DNA from: Ciona intestinalis
Lineage: Eukaryota > Chordata > Ascidiacea > Phlebobranchia > Cionidae
DNA length: 64,000 bases
Assembly: GCF_000224145.3 (NCBI RefSeq)
Contig: NC_020166.2
Coordinates: 7,284,512-7,348,511, forward strand
Reading direction: 5' to 3'
Shown: positions 11,593-22,345 of the stretch, in pieces
How positions within the stretch are numbered: the first letter of the stretch is position 1
Layout of the letters: each line of letters begins with the position of its first letter
The notes under the pieces: generated by a model
What the model saw: the letters and a program-made list of their open reading frames with translations, nothing else
Told to the model about the DNA's origin: nothing
The model's database searches: none
Translations under genes and position numbers: made by a program

Positions 11593-12289
11593 AAATTTGT
11601 GACTTTTTTTAAGGACCTAACAATGTATAGTTGTAGAAAGTGTTGAGCGATTCAATTGACTGTACTTGATATGCACACATGGAAAAGTTCCCAAACACAA
11701 TTTCGCAAGTTTTGTTAGGTTTATTGAAAGATGATGTAACACGACTATAATTTTACAGCCTTACTTCCTGTCTGCTGTTTATAATCGCGTACGGTAGTCC
11801 AATTTTAGATGCCATATACAAAAAAAATGAAAATATAGCTATTTATATTTTTGATTTGGCCTGTAAGAATAGGTATGATTATGCGATCATTGAAATTACA
11901 AAGTCAACAAACAAAAGCGGACTTCCTGTTCGGTTACACCATATCTCCAGAGTTTAAAGTGCGGGAGTTCTAAAGGGAAATGCCATTTTATGTGTGTGCG
12001 AATTATTTAAATATGCCAAGTATGTATGGCTGATAGCGTAGCTGTTCAGGCACGTCAGTTTCGAAGGCCTTATATAGTAATGGCGGTTGAGCGAAGTCGT
12101 GCGACTGAAATGAAAGTATACTAAGTAAAGTTTTAAACGTGCTCAGCATTAAGACAGTAAAGAAAAGGTTGGACAGAGTTTGCAAATGTATTTACTTTGT
12201 AATATTTAAACAGCATTACGCAAGCAAGGTAAATAAAAAAAAATTAAATAAATTTGTTCATACACTTAGTATTTGCTTAATATACGTAA
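11593..12289. other. Intergenic, nothing recognised
   Basis: AT-rich sequence with short ORFs on both strands and no splice-consistent coding, no SINE and no fold-back end. Confidence 0.5.
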
Positions 12290-12475
12290 TTGGTATAGTG
12301 GAGGGGGGGGGGGGGAAGGGACACTTAAGCACATTGTCCAATATTTTCAATATCAAAATATATTACGGTGTTTGGGTAAGTACTATCATAACGTTATTAA
12401 TTGACGACAGTTCAAAAAATATATTAAAACACACACGATAAGTTATTTAGCGATTGCATAACAGGTGCAGTTTTA
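12290..12475. mobile_element. Second fold-back family, degraded copy with poly-G
   Basis: It starts GTATAGTGGAGG and a run of about 14 G, then GACACTTAAGCACATTGTCC. The interior resembles 16145-16430 (AATATATTACGGTGTTTGGGT, AGTTATTTAGCGATTGCATAACAGGTG). Only one end is clear. Confidence 0.6.
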
Positions 12476-13930
12476 ACTATCCGGAAACACGAGTTTGATT
12501 AAAAAAGAGTTTTTTAAAAAATGCACGTAAATGCCACAGAATCTTATGAAACTCCCACCCCTGAAAATCAAGTTTAAACATTTATTTTCTTGCGCTATTA
12601 TGGTTTTTAACATGTTATACCTACAGTATATTACTGTATGTAAAATTCGTATAGTTTGAATGATAATTAACAACGCTCTTTATTAGACTCAGGGCTACGG
12701 CTTTATAATGCTTTAAATATTCTTTGGTTTTACTGCCAAATGGGTCGAGAAAATAGAAAAAAAAAAAAAAACTTACTCAACCCTACTTTATGTTAAAGTT
12801 ACAACAGTTATATATATTGAAAGGTGACCAAGTAAAACACAGTACTAAAAATAAGTTGTACCTTGCTTGAAACTGATCGCGACAAAACTTTGTAATTGGT
12901 CGCTGTTGTTTGTTACTACCAAAGTTCCTGTAAACGTAGGTTGTGTTCTTCCAGAAACTTAATTCCTTTCAAAACTAAAACTAGAATAATGGATATTTCC
13001 CTACTATGACACATACCAAAGACAAAGGATTCGTAGCTAAAATAGTCCGTCCATAAAATGTCATTTCACGAGGCCTTGATTCATCAATTATTGCGTCTTA
13101 TAAGAAGAATTTAAATCCACAATACCGTCATATAAGGTTAGATTTGCACAGTACTATTAAGGTCTTTATAAGACTGGTCAAATAAGTTTATGTGATTTAC
13201 TTTTAGTCTACCTGTTGAAGCTCTAAAAGGTGTATGACATGTGTATGACAAAGGTGTGTGACATACTAATACACATTTAACGAATATAAAGTTTATGACC
13301 TCTAGCTAACATCTGCTGTTATTTAATCTTTTGATCAAACAATAATGAATAAACTTAAGCGGTAAAATATCCGGGGAATCCCGAACAGGGACTGTTAGAC
13401 ACGTCGCCTATCGTCTCTGTTTTGTGAGCGCGGATTGCGACATCATTGCGCAACAGTCAGTCCTTAATATCAGCAGAACTAGTTTAAGTCAGCTGGAACT
13501 AGTTTTTGGCAAAAAGGTAAGACAGCGAACACCCTTACGTCATCTTGAACATTGCTTGCACTTTACCAATTTATGATCATAGATATAGGCTATAATTGTA
13601 AAGAGTTTATGCAAATGATAGTGTCGACATATGTATACAATAAGTATAAATTAACTAAAACAAGTAAGCTATTTTTATACATGGGGAAATATTTCCAACA
13701 AATATTGCGATAGAAATGTATAAAATATACATTATAACTAATTATTGTGTTGGTATGACTATATGGGCTATACACGAAAACTAATTTTACCAAAAAGTTA
13801 AATACGAATCGGAAAAGGATCATTTGAATAAATAATAAAGTTTAATCTGCTTTGCGATTTTTATTTCTGTGTTTTGAAATTTATGGGTTGTAATATAGTA
13901 GTGTAGAGTAAGATGGGTCATAATTTTATT
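12476..13930. other. Intergenic with a possible non-coding exon near 13390-13526
   Basis: Mostly AT-rich. The block 13370-13530 is GC-richer and ends with a good donor (AAAAAG|GTAAGAC), so it could be a 5' UTR exon of the TNIP-like gene downstream on the same strand. No ORF supports coding. This is a guess from base composition and one splice site. Confidence 0.3.
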
Positions 13931-13931
13931 A

Positions 13932-14540
13932 TATAGTAGGATGGGGGAAGATGGGACACTTTCTCAGATGAGACTTTTTTAATTTTCTTATTACGAACCC
14001 CCATTTAATAATAATCAGGAAAATAATATTACAGAATTATTCGACAGTAACATCACGACTTTATAAAACGCGCGTCAAAACTGATTACTGTTTTAAAATA
14101 TTAAAAAAATAGGTAAAATATAAACGGTAGTCTTTGAACAGGTAAAAAACTGCGAAAAAGTAAGGTGCTAGTTTTAAATGTCGCAAAAATAATACTAAAG
14201 CCGATGAATTTTGGTGGTTAACAAGTGTGAACGATGAAAATGGTTTCATAGCTTCATAAAACAACCTTGAATATTTTGTACAGTTTAATTTTGTCTCATA
14301 AAACTAGTTTTAGTTTTGTAAAAAAAAAGTGAGATATATGCATAGGGAAAATATAGGCAGGGGTAAACATGATTTTAATTTGAAATAAAAAGAACAAAAA
14401 ATATCGGTTTAAAGTTATATTAAGTTTACATGGCAAAAAACATAGCACAGCTTGTCAAATTCGGTAGGTTAATTATAAGTTGCAGAATATCGCTAATGTA
14501 AATATATATTTCAATTTAGCGTCCCATCTTCCCCCACATT
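13932..14540. mobile_element. Long fold-back element, about 600 bp
   Basis: Left end AGTAGGATGGGGGAAGATGG and right end GCGTCCCATCTTCCCCCACA are inverted copies of the family termini, but the interior is three times the usual length and unlike the other copies. Either it carries an insertion or two half elements flank unrelated sequence. Confidence 0.6.
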
Positions 14541-15320
14541 GAAGTTTTGTATGTTTTCAGTGCCAAACTTTTTTTGCTTTAAATTTCATGATTTATAGCT
14601 CAGGGGGTTTTTAACTATAAGATACTGATATAATGAAAGGATAATATTTTGAAAATATATTCGAAATTCAGTCAAAAGTAGCTTGCACGAAAAACAGTGT
14701 AGTAATGCCCAATTTGTGACAAAAATGTTAACTTTATCAATAGTTATTATTTATTTTCTGGTATTACAAGTTTATATACATTTGTAAAATACAATATTTA
14801 TCAACTGATGTTCGAACAGTACCCATCGTCGTTCAAACAATACCAATTGTTATACGGTTAATATAATGTAGCCACAGAAATAAAAAATAACAGAACGCGC
14901 ATCTCTAATTTCGGCAAAGGAGAGAGATGATACACTCTCTTTCGCGGGTCGTTCCCGTTTACTATTGTAGTTAATGGAATCGATGGCGTTTTATGTATAG
15001 TTTTTCTTTGTTTTTTTGACTTAATTTAAAATTATAGGGTAAAACAAATATTTTATAATATATATTATTTCTTACAAACCGTTTGTTTGAATATTTTTAA
15101 TTAAATTTATTAAATAATTAAATTTCTTAAACAAGTAGTAAACCGTAAGCGTTAACCCACTAAATAACTTAACTGGCTTAATAAACTTGAACAGTTAGTG
15201 TAGTTTTTGAAAAAAAAACAGCTAAAACCTCCTAAAAATACTATGCGCCTATCTTTTATGATGGAGACAAAACGAAATGGGGACGGAGTTGGCGGTCACG
15301 TGAATAGAAAAAAGAATATA
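14541..15320. other. Intergenic, nothing recognised
   Basis: AT-rich and without coding signal. A GC-richer stretch at 14890-14970 (AGAACGCGCATCTC to GGGTCGTTCCCG) has no identifiable element. Confidence 0.5.
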
Positions 15321-15511
15321 TAAGGGTGGGGAAAGATGGGACACCTGTTCAATCTATTTTCCCGTCTAATTTGGCAGTAAACAAAGAAAATTTAAAATAT
15401 TATAAAACTATGCCTTCACAACTCCCTTAGACCGTTGTTAATTGTTTAAAACACGATCAGGATATTTTGATATTATGTGCTAAAGGTGTCCCATCTTCCC
15501 CCACCCCACTA
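15321..15511. mobile_element. Fold-back MITE-like element, copy 4
   Basis: The ends are TAAGGGTGGGGAAAGATGGG and CCCATCTTCCCCCACCCCAC. The interior has CCCTTAGACCGTTGTTAATTG and ACACGATCAGGATATTTTG, matching the consensus of other copies. It is a nearly complete copy. Confidence 0.9.
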
Positions 15512-15639
15512 TATATCACGGTTTTGAGCAGTTGCGCGTTCCACTCTATTTATTTCTGTGAATGTAGGTACCATGTTAAAAACTATAGGAATAGGGCAAG
15601 AAAAAGAATGTTTAAACTTGATTTTCAAAGCGTACGGTA

Positions 15640-15977
15640 TTATTTTGTGTTATTTACGTGTATTCCTAATAATAAATGCACTTATTAATGAAAATTAACA
15701 CTGATTTTAAACTGTCCCATATTATCCTGTCAATTTCCGAATTTGTAAAATTTCACCGGTTGTGCGAATTGCTAAATAACTTCTCGTGTGTTTTATTTTA
15801 TTTTTTTGATTTGTTGTCAATTAATTTAGGAATAATAGTACTAATTCGTGGTATTAACCAAAAACCGCAATTTATTTTAGTCTTGGAAATATTTGGCAAT
15901 ATGTCATGGCGCCCTCTATTATAGAGGGCGCCATGCAATATGTGCTTAAGTGTCCCATCTTCCCCCATTGTACTATA
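15640..15977 (-). mobile_element. Second fold-back family copy, interrupted by a palindrome
   Basis: On the complement it starts AGTACAATGGGGGAAGATGG and GACACTTAAGCACATATTGC, then shares with 16145-16430 the segments AAATAATTGCGGTTTTTGGT and TAATACCACGAATTAGTAC. A 31-bp palindrome lies at 15905-15935. It faces the 16145 copy in opposite orientation. Confidence 0.75.
15905..15935. repeat. Perfect 14-bp inverted repeat, 3-bp loop
   Basis: The arms are CATGGCGCCCTCTA and TAGAGGGCGCCATG around TTA. The GC content is far above its AT-rich surroundings. Confidence 0.95.
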
Positions 15978-16144
15978 GCTCAGAGCCATAAAAATACCAT
16001 ATAGCGTATAGCCTATTCGGCGTTTAAAATTGTTGACTATAGATTTATTGCGACGACCAGATTCACATAGAAGTGTATTACTGTATTAGCATATAGCAGG
16101 GGTGGTAAAATGTTCTCGCAAAAAATATGTTGTAAAAATTTTAT

Positions 16145-16430
16145 ATAGTACAATGGGGAAAGATAGGACACTTAAGCACATATTGCCAAATATTTCCAAA
16201 ACTAAAATAGATTGCGGTTTTTAGGTAATACCACGAATTAGTACTATTATTTCTTTATTAATTGATACCAATTTAATAAAATATAATAAAACAGACGAGG
16301 AGTTATTTAGCGATCCGCACAACAGGTGAAATTTTACAAATTCGAAAACACACAGGATAAGATGGGACAGTTTATAATCATTGTTAATTTTGACAATTAG
16401 GTGTATTTATAAATAGGAATATGCGTAAAT
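16145..16430 (+). mobile_element. Second fold-back family copy
   Basis: It starts AGTACAATGGGGAAAGATAG and GACACTTAAGCACATATTGC, and contains AATAGATTGCGGTTTTTAGG, TTATTTAGCGATCCGCACAA, and GATAAGATGGGACAG. It is an inverted mate of 15640-15977. Confidence 0.75.
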
Positions 16431-17078
16431 AACACTAAATATTACTGAACGCTTTGAAAATTAAGTCTAAACATTCTTTTTCTTGCCCTACTGCTATAGT
16501 TTTTAACATGTTACCTATACATTTCATACAAATCACCGCGAAACGTCGCCAGTGAGCAAAGTTTACGCTTCGATGCGTTGATAGGTATTTCGCATGCAAC
16601 GGTAATACTGTATCACTGGACAAACAAGGAATATTATTTTAAATAAATAAAGGCAACTAAACTGTGACGTGTAACAATATCATCATATGGTGTAAGTTCA
16701 CTTGTTGCGAAATTGTTTGTGGTAAAAACATGACTAGCAGATGTTTCTTCACATATTTTCTTCTTCATTGTATACCTTACTGTGAACTACATTTTAAATG
16801 TTTGTGTCGTCAGTTTATAGGCGTTAGATGATTATAAAAAAACAGCAAGTCAGCAAAAAAGCTGTTTTGATCAGGATATGCATCAGCACCAAAAACGTGC
16901 GCTTCATTTTGGATTAACAAGTTTGATATTTGAAGCTTATAAACCAGTGGAACACAGAGACTTTAGTTGTGACAAAATCTGCATCAACATTTCTAACTTT
17001 AAAGAGCTTTGAAAGTCAAAATACGAAATTGTTTGCACAATTGTTAAACCAGTTTCCAGTAATTGTTTTATCAGAACT

Positions 17079-18391
17079 ATGGCAGAGGCTTGCTTACCAA
17101 AATCTCAGTGTGATTCTGGATATGAAGAAGGTGAAAAAATTCCTTCTGTTGATGAAAAATTGAATACGGAAGCTAGTGGGAGCTATAATTCGATTACAAG
17201 TGGATTTTCATCTATGGGAAAAACTGATAATAATATTGAAACAGACAGCACAGATTTGCAAATATACAAACCAGTCAATGATACAAAACTAGCATCTGAA
17301 ATAATGCCACTTGCAAAACAAATTGTCAAAATCTGTTCGGCGGAACATCATCCAGTAATGATGAAAGCAATTGAAGATTCTACTTCTAAAAGTTTAAAGA
17401 ATTCTGCTTCAAAAACAAGTTGTCTTGAGATGGAATTGCGTCAAAAAGAAAATGAAAACCAAAAGTTGGTGAAACTGTTGGCCAAGCTAAACCCTGATAA
17501 TATAACTGTGGTATCTACACTACCAGCTCATAGTGTAACTCCTACTAATGAGGTAAGTACAAATACAATGCAGCAGGTAACACAGTTAAAGGAAAAGTTG
17601 GAATTTGTGGAAAACCTAAACCGGAAATGGCAAAAATACAGTGCAGATGTGGAATTGAAAAGCAAAGCATTCGCGAAAGATGCTCAGGAAAAGGTAACAA
17701 AATTAGAGTCAGAAAAATTATCATTGCAGAAAAAGCTACAATTCTGTTTGTCTAACAACGATCAAATGAACGAAAATTTATCAGACTTGGGGCAAGAACT
17801 GCAACGGTCCATGCAAAGAGAACAGCAACTTAGACAGGATCTGAACAACGTCAATGAAAAAAATGAACTGTTAGCAAACAAAGTTGCAAAACTGAGTGAA
17901 GATAAAGAAGAAGCTGAAACAGCGTTAATTGTTGCCATGAACAGACCATCTACCGACACTCAAACTCACATTTGGAGAGAAAAGGTAAGTTTCCACCTTG
18001 ACTGACTTGTACTTTACTGACTATGTTTGTTTTCTAGTTAAGGCAACAGGAGAATTACCACCAAAAAGAAATAGGTAATCTTCGACGTTATATTGTGAAG
18101 TTACAACAGAGTGCTCAGGTAAGAAAATTTAAAACCTAATTATACAATATCCGCCTGACCACCCGCTTTTCTAATCCATTTAAATAAACTGCACATATAA
18201 CATGCATTTATTAATGAACTGTATTCTGAACTAATATTGTTCATGTATGGCTGAATGGACTAACTTTTATATGTTTCTTGAAGATGAAAAGTATGGGAAT
18301 TGAAACATCTGGCCAGCATTATAGTGCTCCACCAAGATTACCTTCATTGGAATCAGGACTACACGATGTTGAAGCAGACTCAATATTCTAA
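17079..18391 (+). CDS. TNIP/ABIN-like coiled-coil protein
   Basis: Three exons: 17079-17984, 18038-18118 and 18284-18391 (stop 18389-18391). All are in phase and give 364 residues. The first 130 residues are polar and low-complexity. A long coiled coil follows from about residue 105 to 330. The stretch near residue 180, with FVENLNRKWQKY, closely matches the ABIN homology region of TNIP2 (VEDLNAKWQRY), and the later REQQLRQDLNNVNEKNELL lies where TNIP proteins carry their ubiquitin-binding UBAN coiled coil. TNIP proteins bind linear or K63 polyubiquitin and A20 and restrain NF-kB signalling. I infer that role from family only. The tail is short and Ser/Pro-rich with no zinc finger seen. A pyrimidine tract and CAG end four bases before the ATG, suggesting a trans-splice or UTR acceptor. 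It could instead be another coiled-coil protein. Confidence 0.55.
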
Positions 18392-18921
18392 CAGTTTTTT
18401 CTCAATGTCACTTGCTCCGCAAAAATTTTCATTTTTTATTAAACTATGGTTCCAGCGCTTTTTCGGCAGAATATTATTATTTCGATCAATTTGTAAAAAA
18501 ATTGTATCTTTGAATTTTTAATTGGGGCAAACATTTTATTCCTTTAGAGGTGTTTAAAAGGGAATTTTAATTGCGGCAAGCATTTTATTTCTTCAGAGAC
18601 GTTTAAAAGGGCATAAATTTATGCCACTGCATTACTTACAAACTGTAGAATAAAAAAGCAAGTAATATTTTAACCCTAGGAACTGTGGTCCGTAAGTAGT
18701 AAAGTATTTAGTGTAACCTAGAAACCACATAAACCTGTAACTGTACAACACTAATAGCTATGCAATTATTCCTCTGACCTATATAGTTACTCCATATGAT
18801 AATATATATTATTTAATACACAGTATTGACAACTATATTTCATAACCAAACCTTGATTTAGCCACATTACAAAAAGATAATATGTCTATAACCTTTAAAG
18901 TAACACTGTTACAGCACGCAC
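18392..18921. other. Short convergent intergenic region with a 46-bp tandem repeat
   Basis: It lies between the 3' ends of the TNIP-like gene and the APOO-like gene. Two imperfect copies of a 46-bp unit (AATTGGGGCAAACATTTTAT and AATTGCGGCAAGCATTTTAT, each running into GTTTAAAAGGG) sit at about 18520-18612. Nothing else was seen. Confidence 0.7.
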
Positions 18922-20585
18922 TTAATTCTCTTCATTTTTAACTTCTAATTGCTTGGTGCATGATTCTGGAGGCGTCCCTTTAAACTTTCTGTAGATAAAA
19001 CAAGCTTGTTTCTTTATATTGTACCTTGCATCATTTAAAAGTTGGGTTGTTTGGTCAGGGTAGCATATTGAAGCTGTTATGGCAGCACATGTGACCGGTG
19101 TTAAAATTCGACGTATCCTTCCAGCTGAAAGCAAAGTGTAATGTTAGGCTACTGTGTTCATTTTATTATATAATACTAAAATACATATGTTGTAAAAAGA
19201 GTGCAAATGCTTTTAATAAATCACTATCTTAAATTAGATTTACAATCCAGATTTTGTAAATAAAAATATCCAACCTGATTGCTGATAATAAAAGTTGTAT
19301 AAAACTATAAAAATAATTCCAATATATGGAAAATACACCTCTTGGTATAAAATGCAAAATAAACTCCTTGCTGTATGAGAGTACTTACATTTAGGAAACA
19401 GTAAAGAGTTAAGCAGCCATCCACTGGCAAAAGAACCTCCTATAAAGGCAGACTTTTGAAGCAATGCTGGTTTATCATTAATTGAATCATATTGTGTAGT
19501 TACTCTGCCAACACCATTGGAAACAAATGTACTTGTGGTGTTTAACGCTTTTACCACAGGCACACTGTACTCTGTGATGAACTCTCTTGCCCTGCACAAA
19601 GTTAAGCGTCCAACAAACGATGTTTAAAAGATATATTGCAGTGGAGGAAGACGGAACACCTTTAGCGCATAATATATCGAAATATCCTGATCGTGTTTTA
19701 AACAATTAACAATGGTCTATGGGAGTAGTGACTCATGAGGAAATGGTTTTATAACTCTTTGAATGTTCTTTGTTTACTACCAAATAGGAGGAAAAAAGAA
19801 AATGAAAAGTTGCCCCATCTTCTTCAACCCAACTATTTTATTAGTTTCTGACAATATATTTTAAATTGTCTAAAAAAAAGGTGGCTAAAAATGCTTTTCA
19901 GAACTTTTGGGTTCTCACAAAGTGAAAAATGATATTATAGATGCGAAAAGCATATAAAATTTAATATTTATTTATAAAATATAAGATGAGTAATATACAC
20001 ATAATTATTTATATATAATTAATGTTTCCATTTAGCTTTGGTATATATACATGTTCACAACTTTATAATAATCAAAAACATCATGAAAATATCTTCTCCC
20101 CCCACCTTATTTGCTAACCACTAACCCCTATAACTACTAACCCCTATAACCACTAAGCCCTAACCATCAACACCTAACCTAGGGGTTAGTGGTTAGCAAA
20201 TAAGGTGTGGGGGAGAGATTCTTTACTAGCACCAAAACATTAAATATTGGGCTGTCTGCCGAGACTGCCGACTGCCTTTAGCAACACAAGAAGAAGAAAA
20301 ATGTCCTGCACAGAGCATAATGTTAGAGTAATGAGACTAAAATATACACACACTTGGTTTACACACACAGGATTTAACTGCATCAAACTCCAATAAATAC
20401 CTGAAATTTTAGGCAAAAAAATGGACCTTTTAGTCTGGTTAGTGACAGCGTGTAACATATCTATACTGCAAATAAAATGTCACTTACTGTGCTACTTGCG
20501 TTTCCATAGGCAATTTACTTTCGGGCTTTTCGATCCTAGTTACCTCAATCGGAGATTTGTAGAGCGGAAGATCTTCTGGCTTCAT
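18922..20585 (-). CDS. APOOL: APOO/APOOL-type MICOS complex subunit (MIC26/MIC27)
   Basis: Three exons: 20488-20585 (ATG 20585-20583), 19389-19591 and 18922-19124. In phase they give 167 residues. The N-terminus MKPEDLPLYKSPIE matches APOOL VKPEQLPIYTAPP, the hallmark of this family. The middle has a helix ending in a Gly-rich membrane segment (GGSFASGWLLNSLLF). After a short loop (SGRIRRILTPV) comes the second membrane segment ending ASICYPDQ, matching ATVCYPVQ in APOOL. Family proteins sit in the mitochondrial inner membrane, bind cardiolipin and help form cristae junctions as part of MICOS. The protein is shorter than human APOOL (about 268), lacking the long C-terminal tail, and no mitochondrial presequence is seen before the first ATG. 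Its ATG overlaps the stop of an upstream frame (see 20582). I cannot decide between MIC26 and MIC27. Confidence 0.87.
19633..19834. mobile_element. Fold-back MITE-like element, copy 5
   Basis: The ends are GCAGTGGAGGAAGACGGAAC and GCCCCATCTTCTTCAACCCA, with the interior AACAATTAACAATGGTCTAT. It lies in intron 1 of the APOO-like gene. Confidence 0.8.
20091..20218. repeat. Large hairpin (about 38-bp arms) around CTAACCCCTATAA-type repeats
   Basis: The left arm runs 20091-20129 (ATCTTCTCCCC, TTGCTAACCACTAACCCCT) and the right arm 20180-20218 (AGGGGTTAGTGGTTAGCAAA, GGGGGAGAGAT). They are inverted copies with one or two differences. The loop repeats short units of the form CTAACCCCTATAA. It lies in intron 1 of the APOO-like gene. 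Confidence 0.9.
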
Positions 20586-20683
20586 TTTATTTTGTCCAAC
20601 GCAAAGTAACAAATGTGAGTGGCGAATACAAAAACTACAAAACGCCACCAGACGTACAGAAACCCATCTAGCTGTGGTGAAAC
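20582..20683 (-). other. Possible exon of a small membrane ORF overlapping the APOO-like start
   Basis: On the minus strand, after an AG acceptor at 20684-20685, a frame of 33 residues (LDGFLYVWWRFVVFVF, then ATHICYFALDKIK) ends with TGA at 20584-20582. That stop overlaps the APOO-like ATG (ATGA). A good donor at 20761-20762 (GGATT|GTAAGT) can splice to it in the same phase. No in-frame ATG was found upstream, so this may be a chance open frame or UTR. Confidence 0.25.
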
Positions 20684-20996
20684 CTGGGGATTACCCGTAC
20701 GGACGATGTTTGGAAAATGAAAAAAATCAAGCAAATCAAGCAAATCAAGAAAAAGAACTTACAATCCCAATGGGATTATATTTGAGTAAGGTTACTTTGT
20801 GTCGGTACTGTTTTGTTTGTAACTTTATCTTTCAAGCCCCGAAGTGGCCATGTCCCCTAACCCAACAATCTCGGTTCAGACTTCTTTACACTTAATTTTA
20901 TCCGCGAACGAGTTTCTATCATTCCACTTTTTGCAAAGCTAGATTGTCACGCACGGTTTCTATTATTCCAATTTTTGCAACAGTTATTACGTAGTA

Positions 20997-21186
20997 GATT
21001 GGGGGAAGATAGGACACCTTTTTATTTTATTTTTTTCGTCTCATTCAGTAGTAAAAAAATATTCAATGAATCATAAATTCGTATCGTCACGACTCCAATA
21101 GACCGCTGCTACTTGTTGGAAACACGATTAGGATATTTGGATATTTCGTGCTAAATATGTTCCATCTTCCCCGGCCGTACCCTACT
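20997..21186. mobile_element. Fold-back MITE-like element, copy 6
   Basis: Left end GATTGGGGGAAGATAGGACA; the right end includes TTCCATCTTCCCC and CCGTACCCTACTA. The interior shows CAATAGACCGCTGCTACTTG. Confidence 0.8.
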
Positions 21187-21195
21187 ATATATAAG

Positions 21196-21328
21196 TATAG
21201 GGCGGAGGGGAGAGACGGCACACTTTTAGCACATGATATTCAAATATATCCTGATCGTATTTTTAACAAGGTATTTTAACAATTTTAACAATATATTCTA
21301 AAGGTGTCCCATGTCCCCCCCCACCACC
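21196..21328. mobile_element. Fold-back MITE-like element, shortened copy 7
   Basis: Starts AGTATAGGGCGGAGGGGAGA and ends GGTGTCCCATGTCCCCCC. Much of the interior is missing. It follows copy 6 after about 10 bases. Confidence 0.7.
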
Positions 21329-21530
21329 ACCTACCTATCACATCATTCGAGGTATAAAACTGAAATCCGTAACGTGGGTTGTAATTATATTTTTGTCCAC
21401 TTTCGTTTAGTGAACATCAGGCATACATCCAACGACCAAAATTGTTTCAGATTAAAAATAACCCTTCTTTACATTATCTACGTTTAAAATCAACATTATT
21501 ATACAGAAATAGCGAAAATGCAAACGCACC

Positions 21531-21858
21531 ATGCAGCAGAAGTTTTCTTTGAAAGGTTTGACGTTCGATGCGCACGCACTGTTAAAAGCAGAGGAAAAAG
21601 AAGCAGCCAGAAACTTAACGGTATTAAGCTATTAAAAAGTTGGATGTCGAAAACAGATTTTCCAACAACAATTTAATAAACAGTGAATATAAACCTTTAT
21701 ATTTTGCAACATACAAGTGCGATAATGATAAGTTATTCAACATCAGTTGTATTTGTTCATTCAATAGCCAAAAAGTAAACTTTGATTGGGCACAGGTTGA
21801 ATTGTCAATCAACCCCACGTCCCCACCTGTGGTAATTATTTTACCACGTTTGGCATGA
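21531..21858 (+). CDS. Possible two-exon small protein, unidentified
   Basis: An ATG at 21531 opens a 30-residue exon (MQQKFSLKGLTFDAHALLKA, then a charged EEKEAARNLT) ending at a possible donor ACG|GTATTA (21620). It can be joined in phase with 21796-21858 (acceptor CACAG, then VELSINPTSPP and a short hydrophobic end). That gives 50 residues. The charged helix-like composition is the only support; the donor is mediocre and there is no known family. It could equally be a 5' UTR exon. Confidence 0.25.
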
Positions 21859-22345
21859 CATACGGTGACATTGTGGTAATTTTAAACTTATACAGAAGAA
21901 TATACCATTTTAAAACCTTGTTAATAGTATGTGCGGTAACGTTCAAAGTTACATTGAGAATGTCCACATTAAATCTGCAAGGAAAATCACTTTAAATTGA
22001 TTTTAGTTATCGCGTACGGATGGTAATAAAATCGACACTTGATCTTTTATATTTTAGATACAAAATAAATCTTTACTTCGTGTCTATACACAAGAAATTA
22101 AAGCAGTTCTAAAGTTGCGGAAACGTAACATACATCGTTCGGCGAAGTTTGTCTGGGAGGATTAGGCGGATTTTGTCTAGGATGATTTTCTCTGGAAAAA
22201 AGAAGGTGTTTAATGACTTCCACAACGTAATAAAAGTCATTGCGTATTGCTGCTAAACAACTACTTCGTTTAGGAGACAGCGAAGTGAGTTTCTCTATTT
22301 AACATTTCTAGCCTATACTGCTGGTATTACGATTTTAAATTACAG

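Noticed and set aside
11198-11594. Two overlapping ORFs in duplication copy 2
   Set aside because: They run through a fold-back element and are disrupted by indels in the sister copy, as expected of non-coding sequence.
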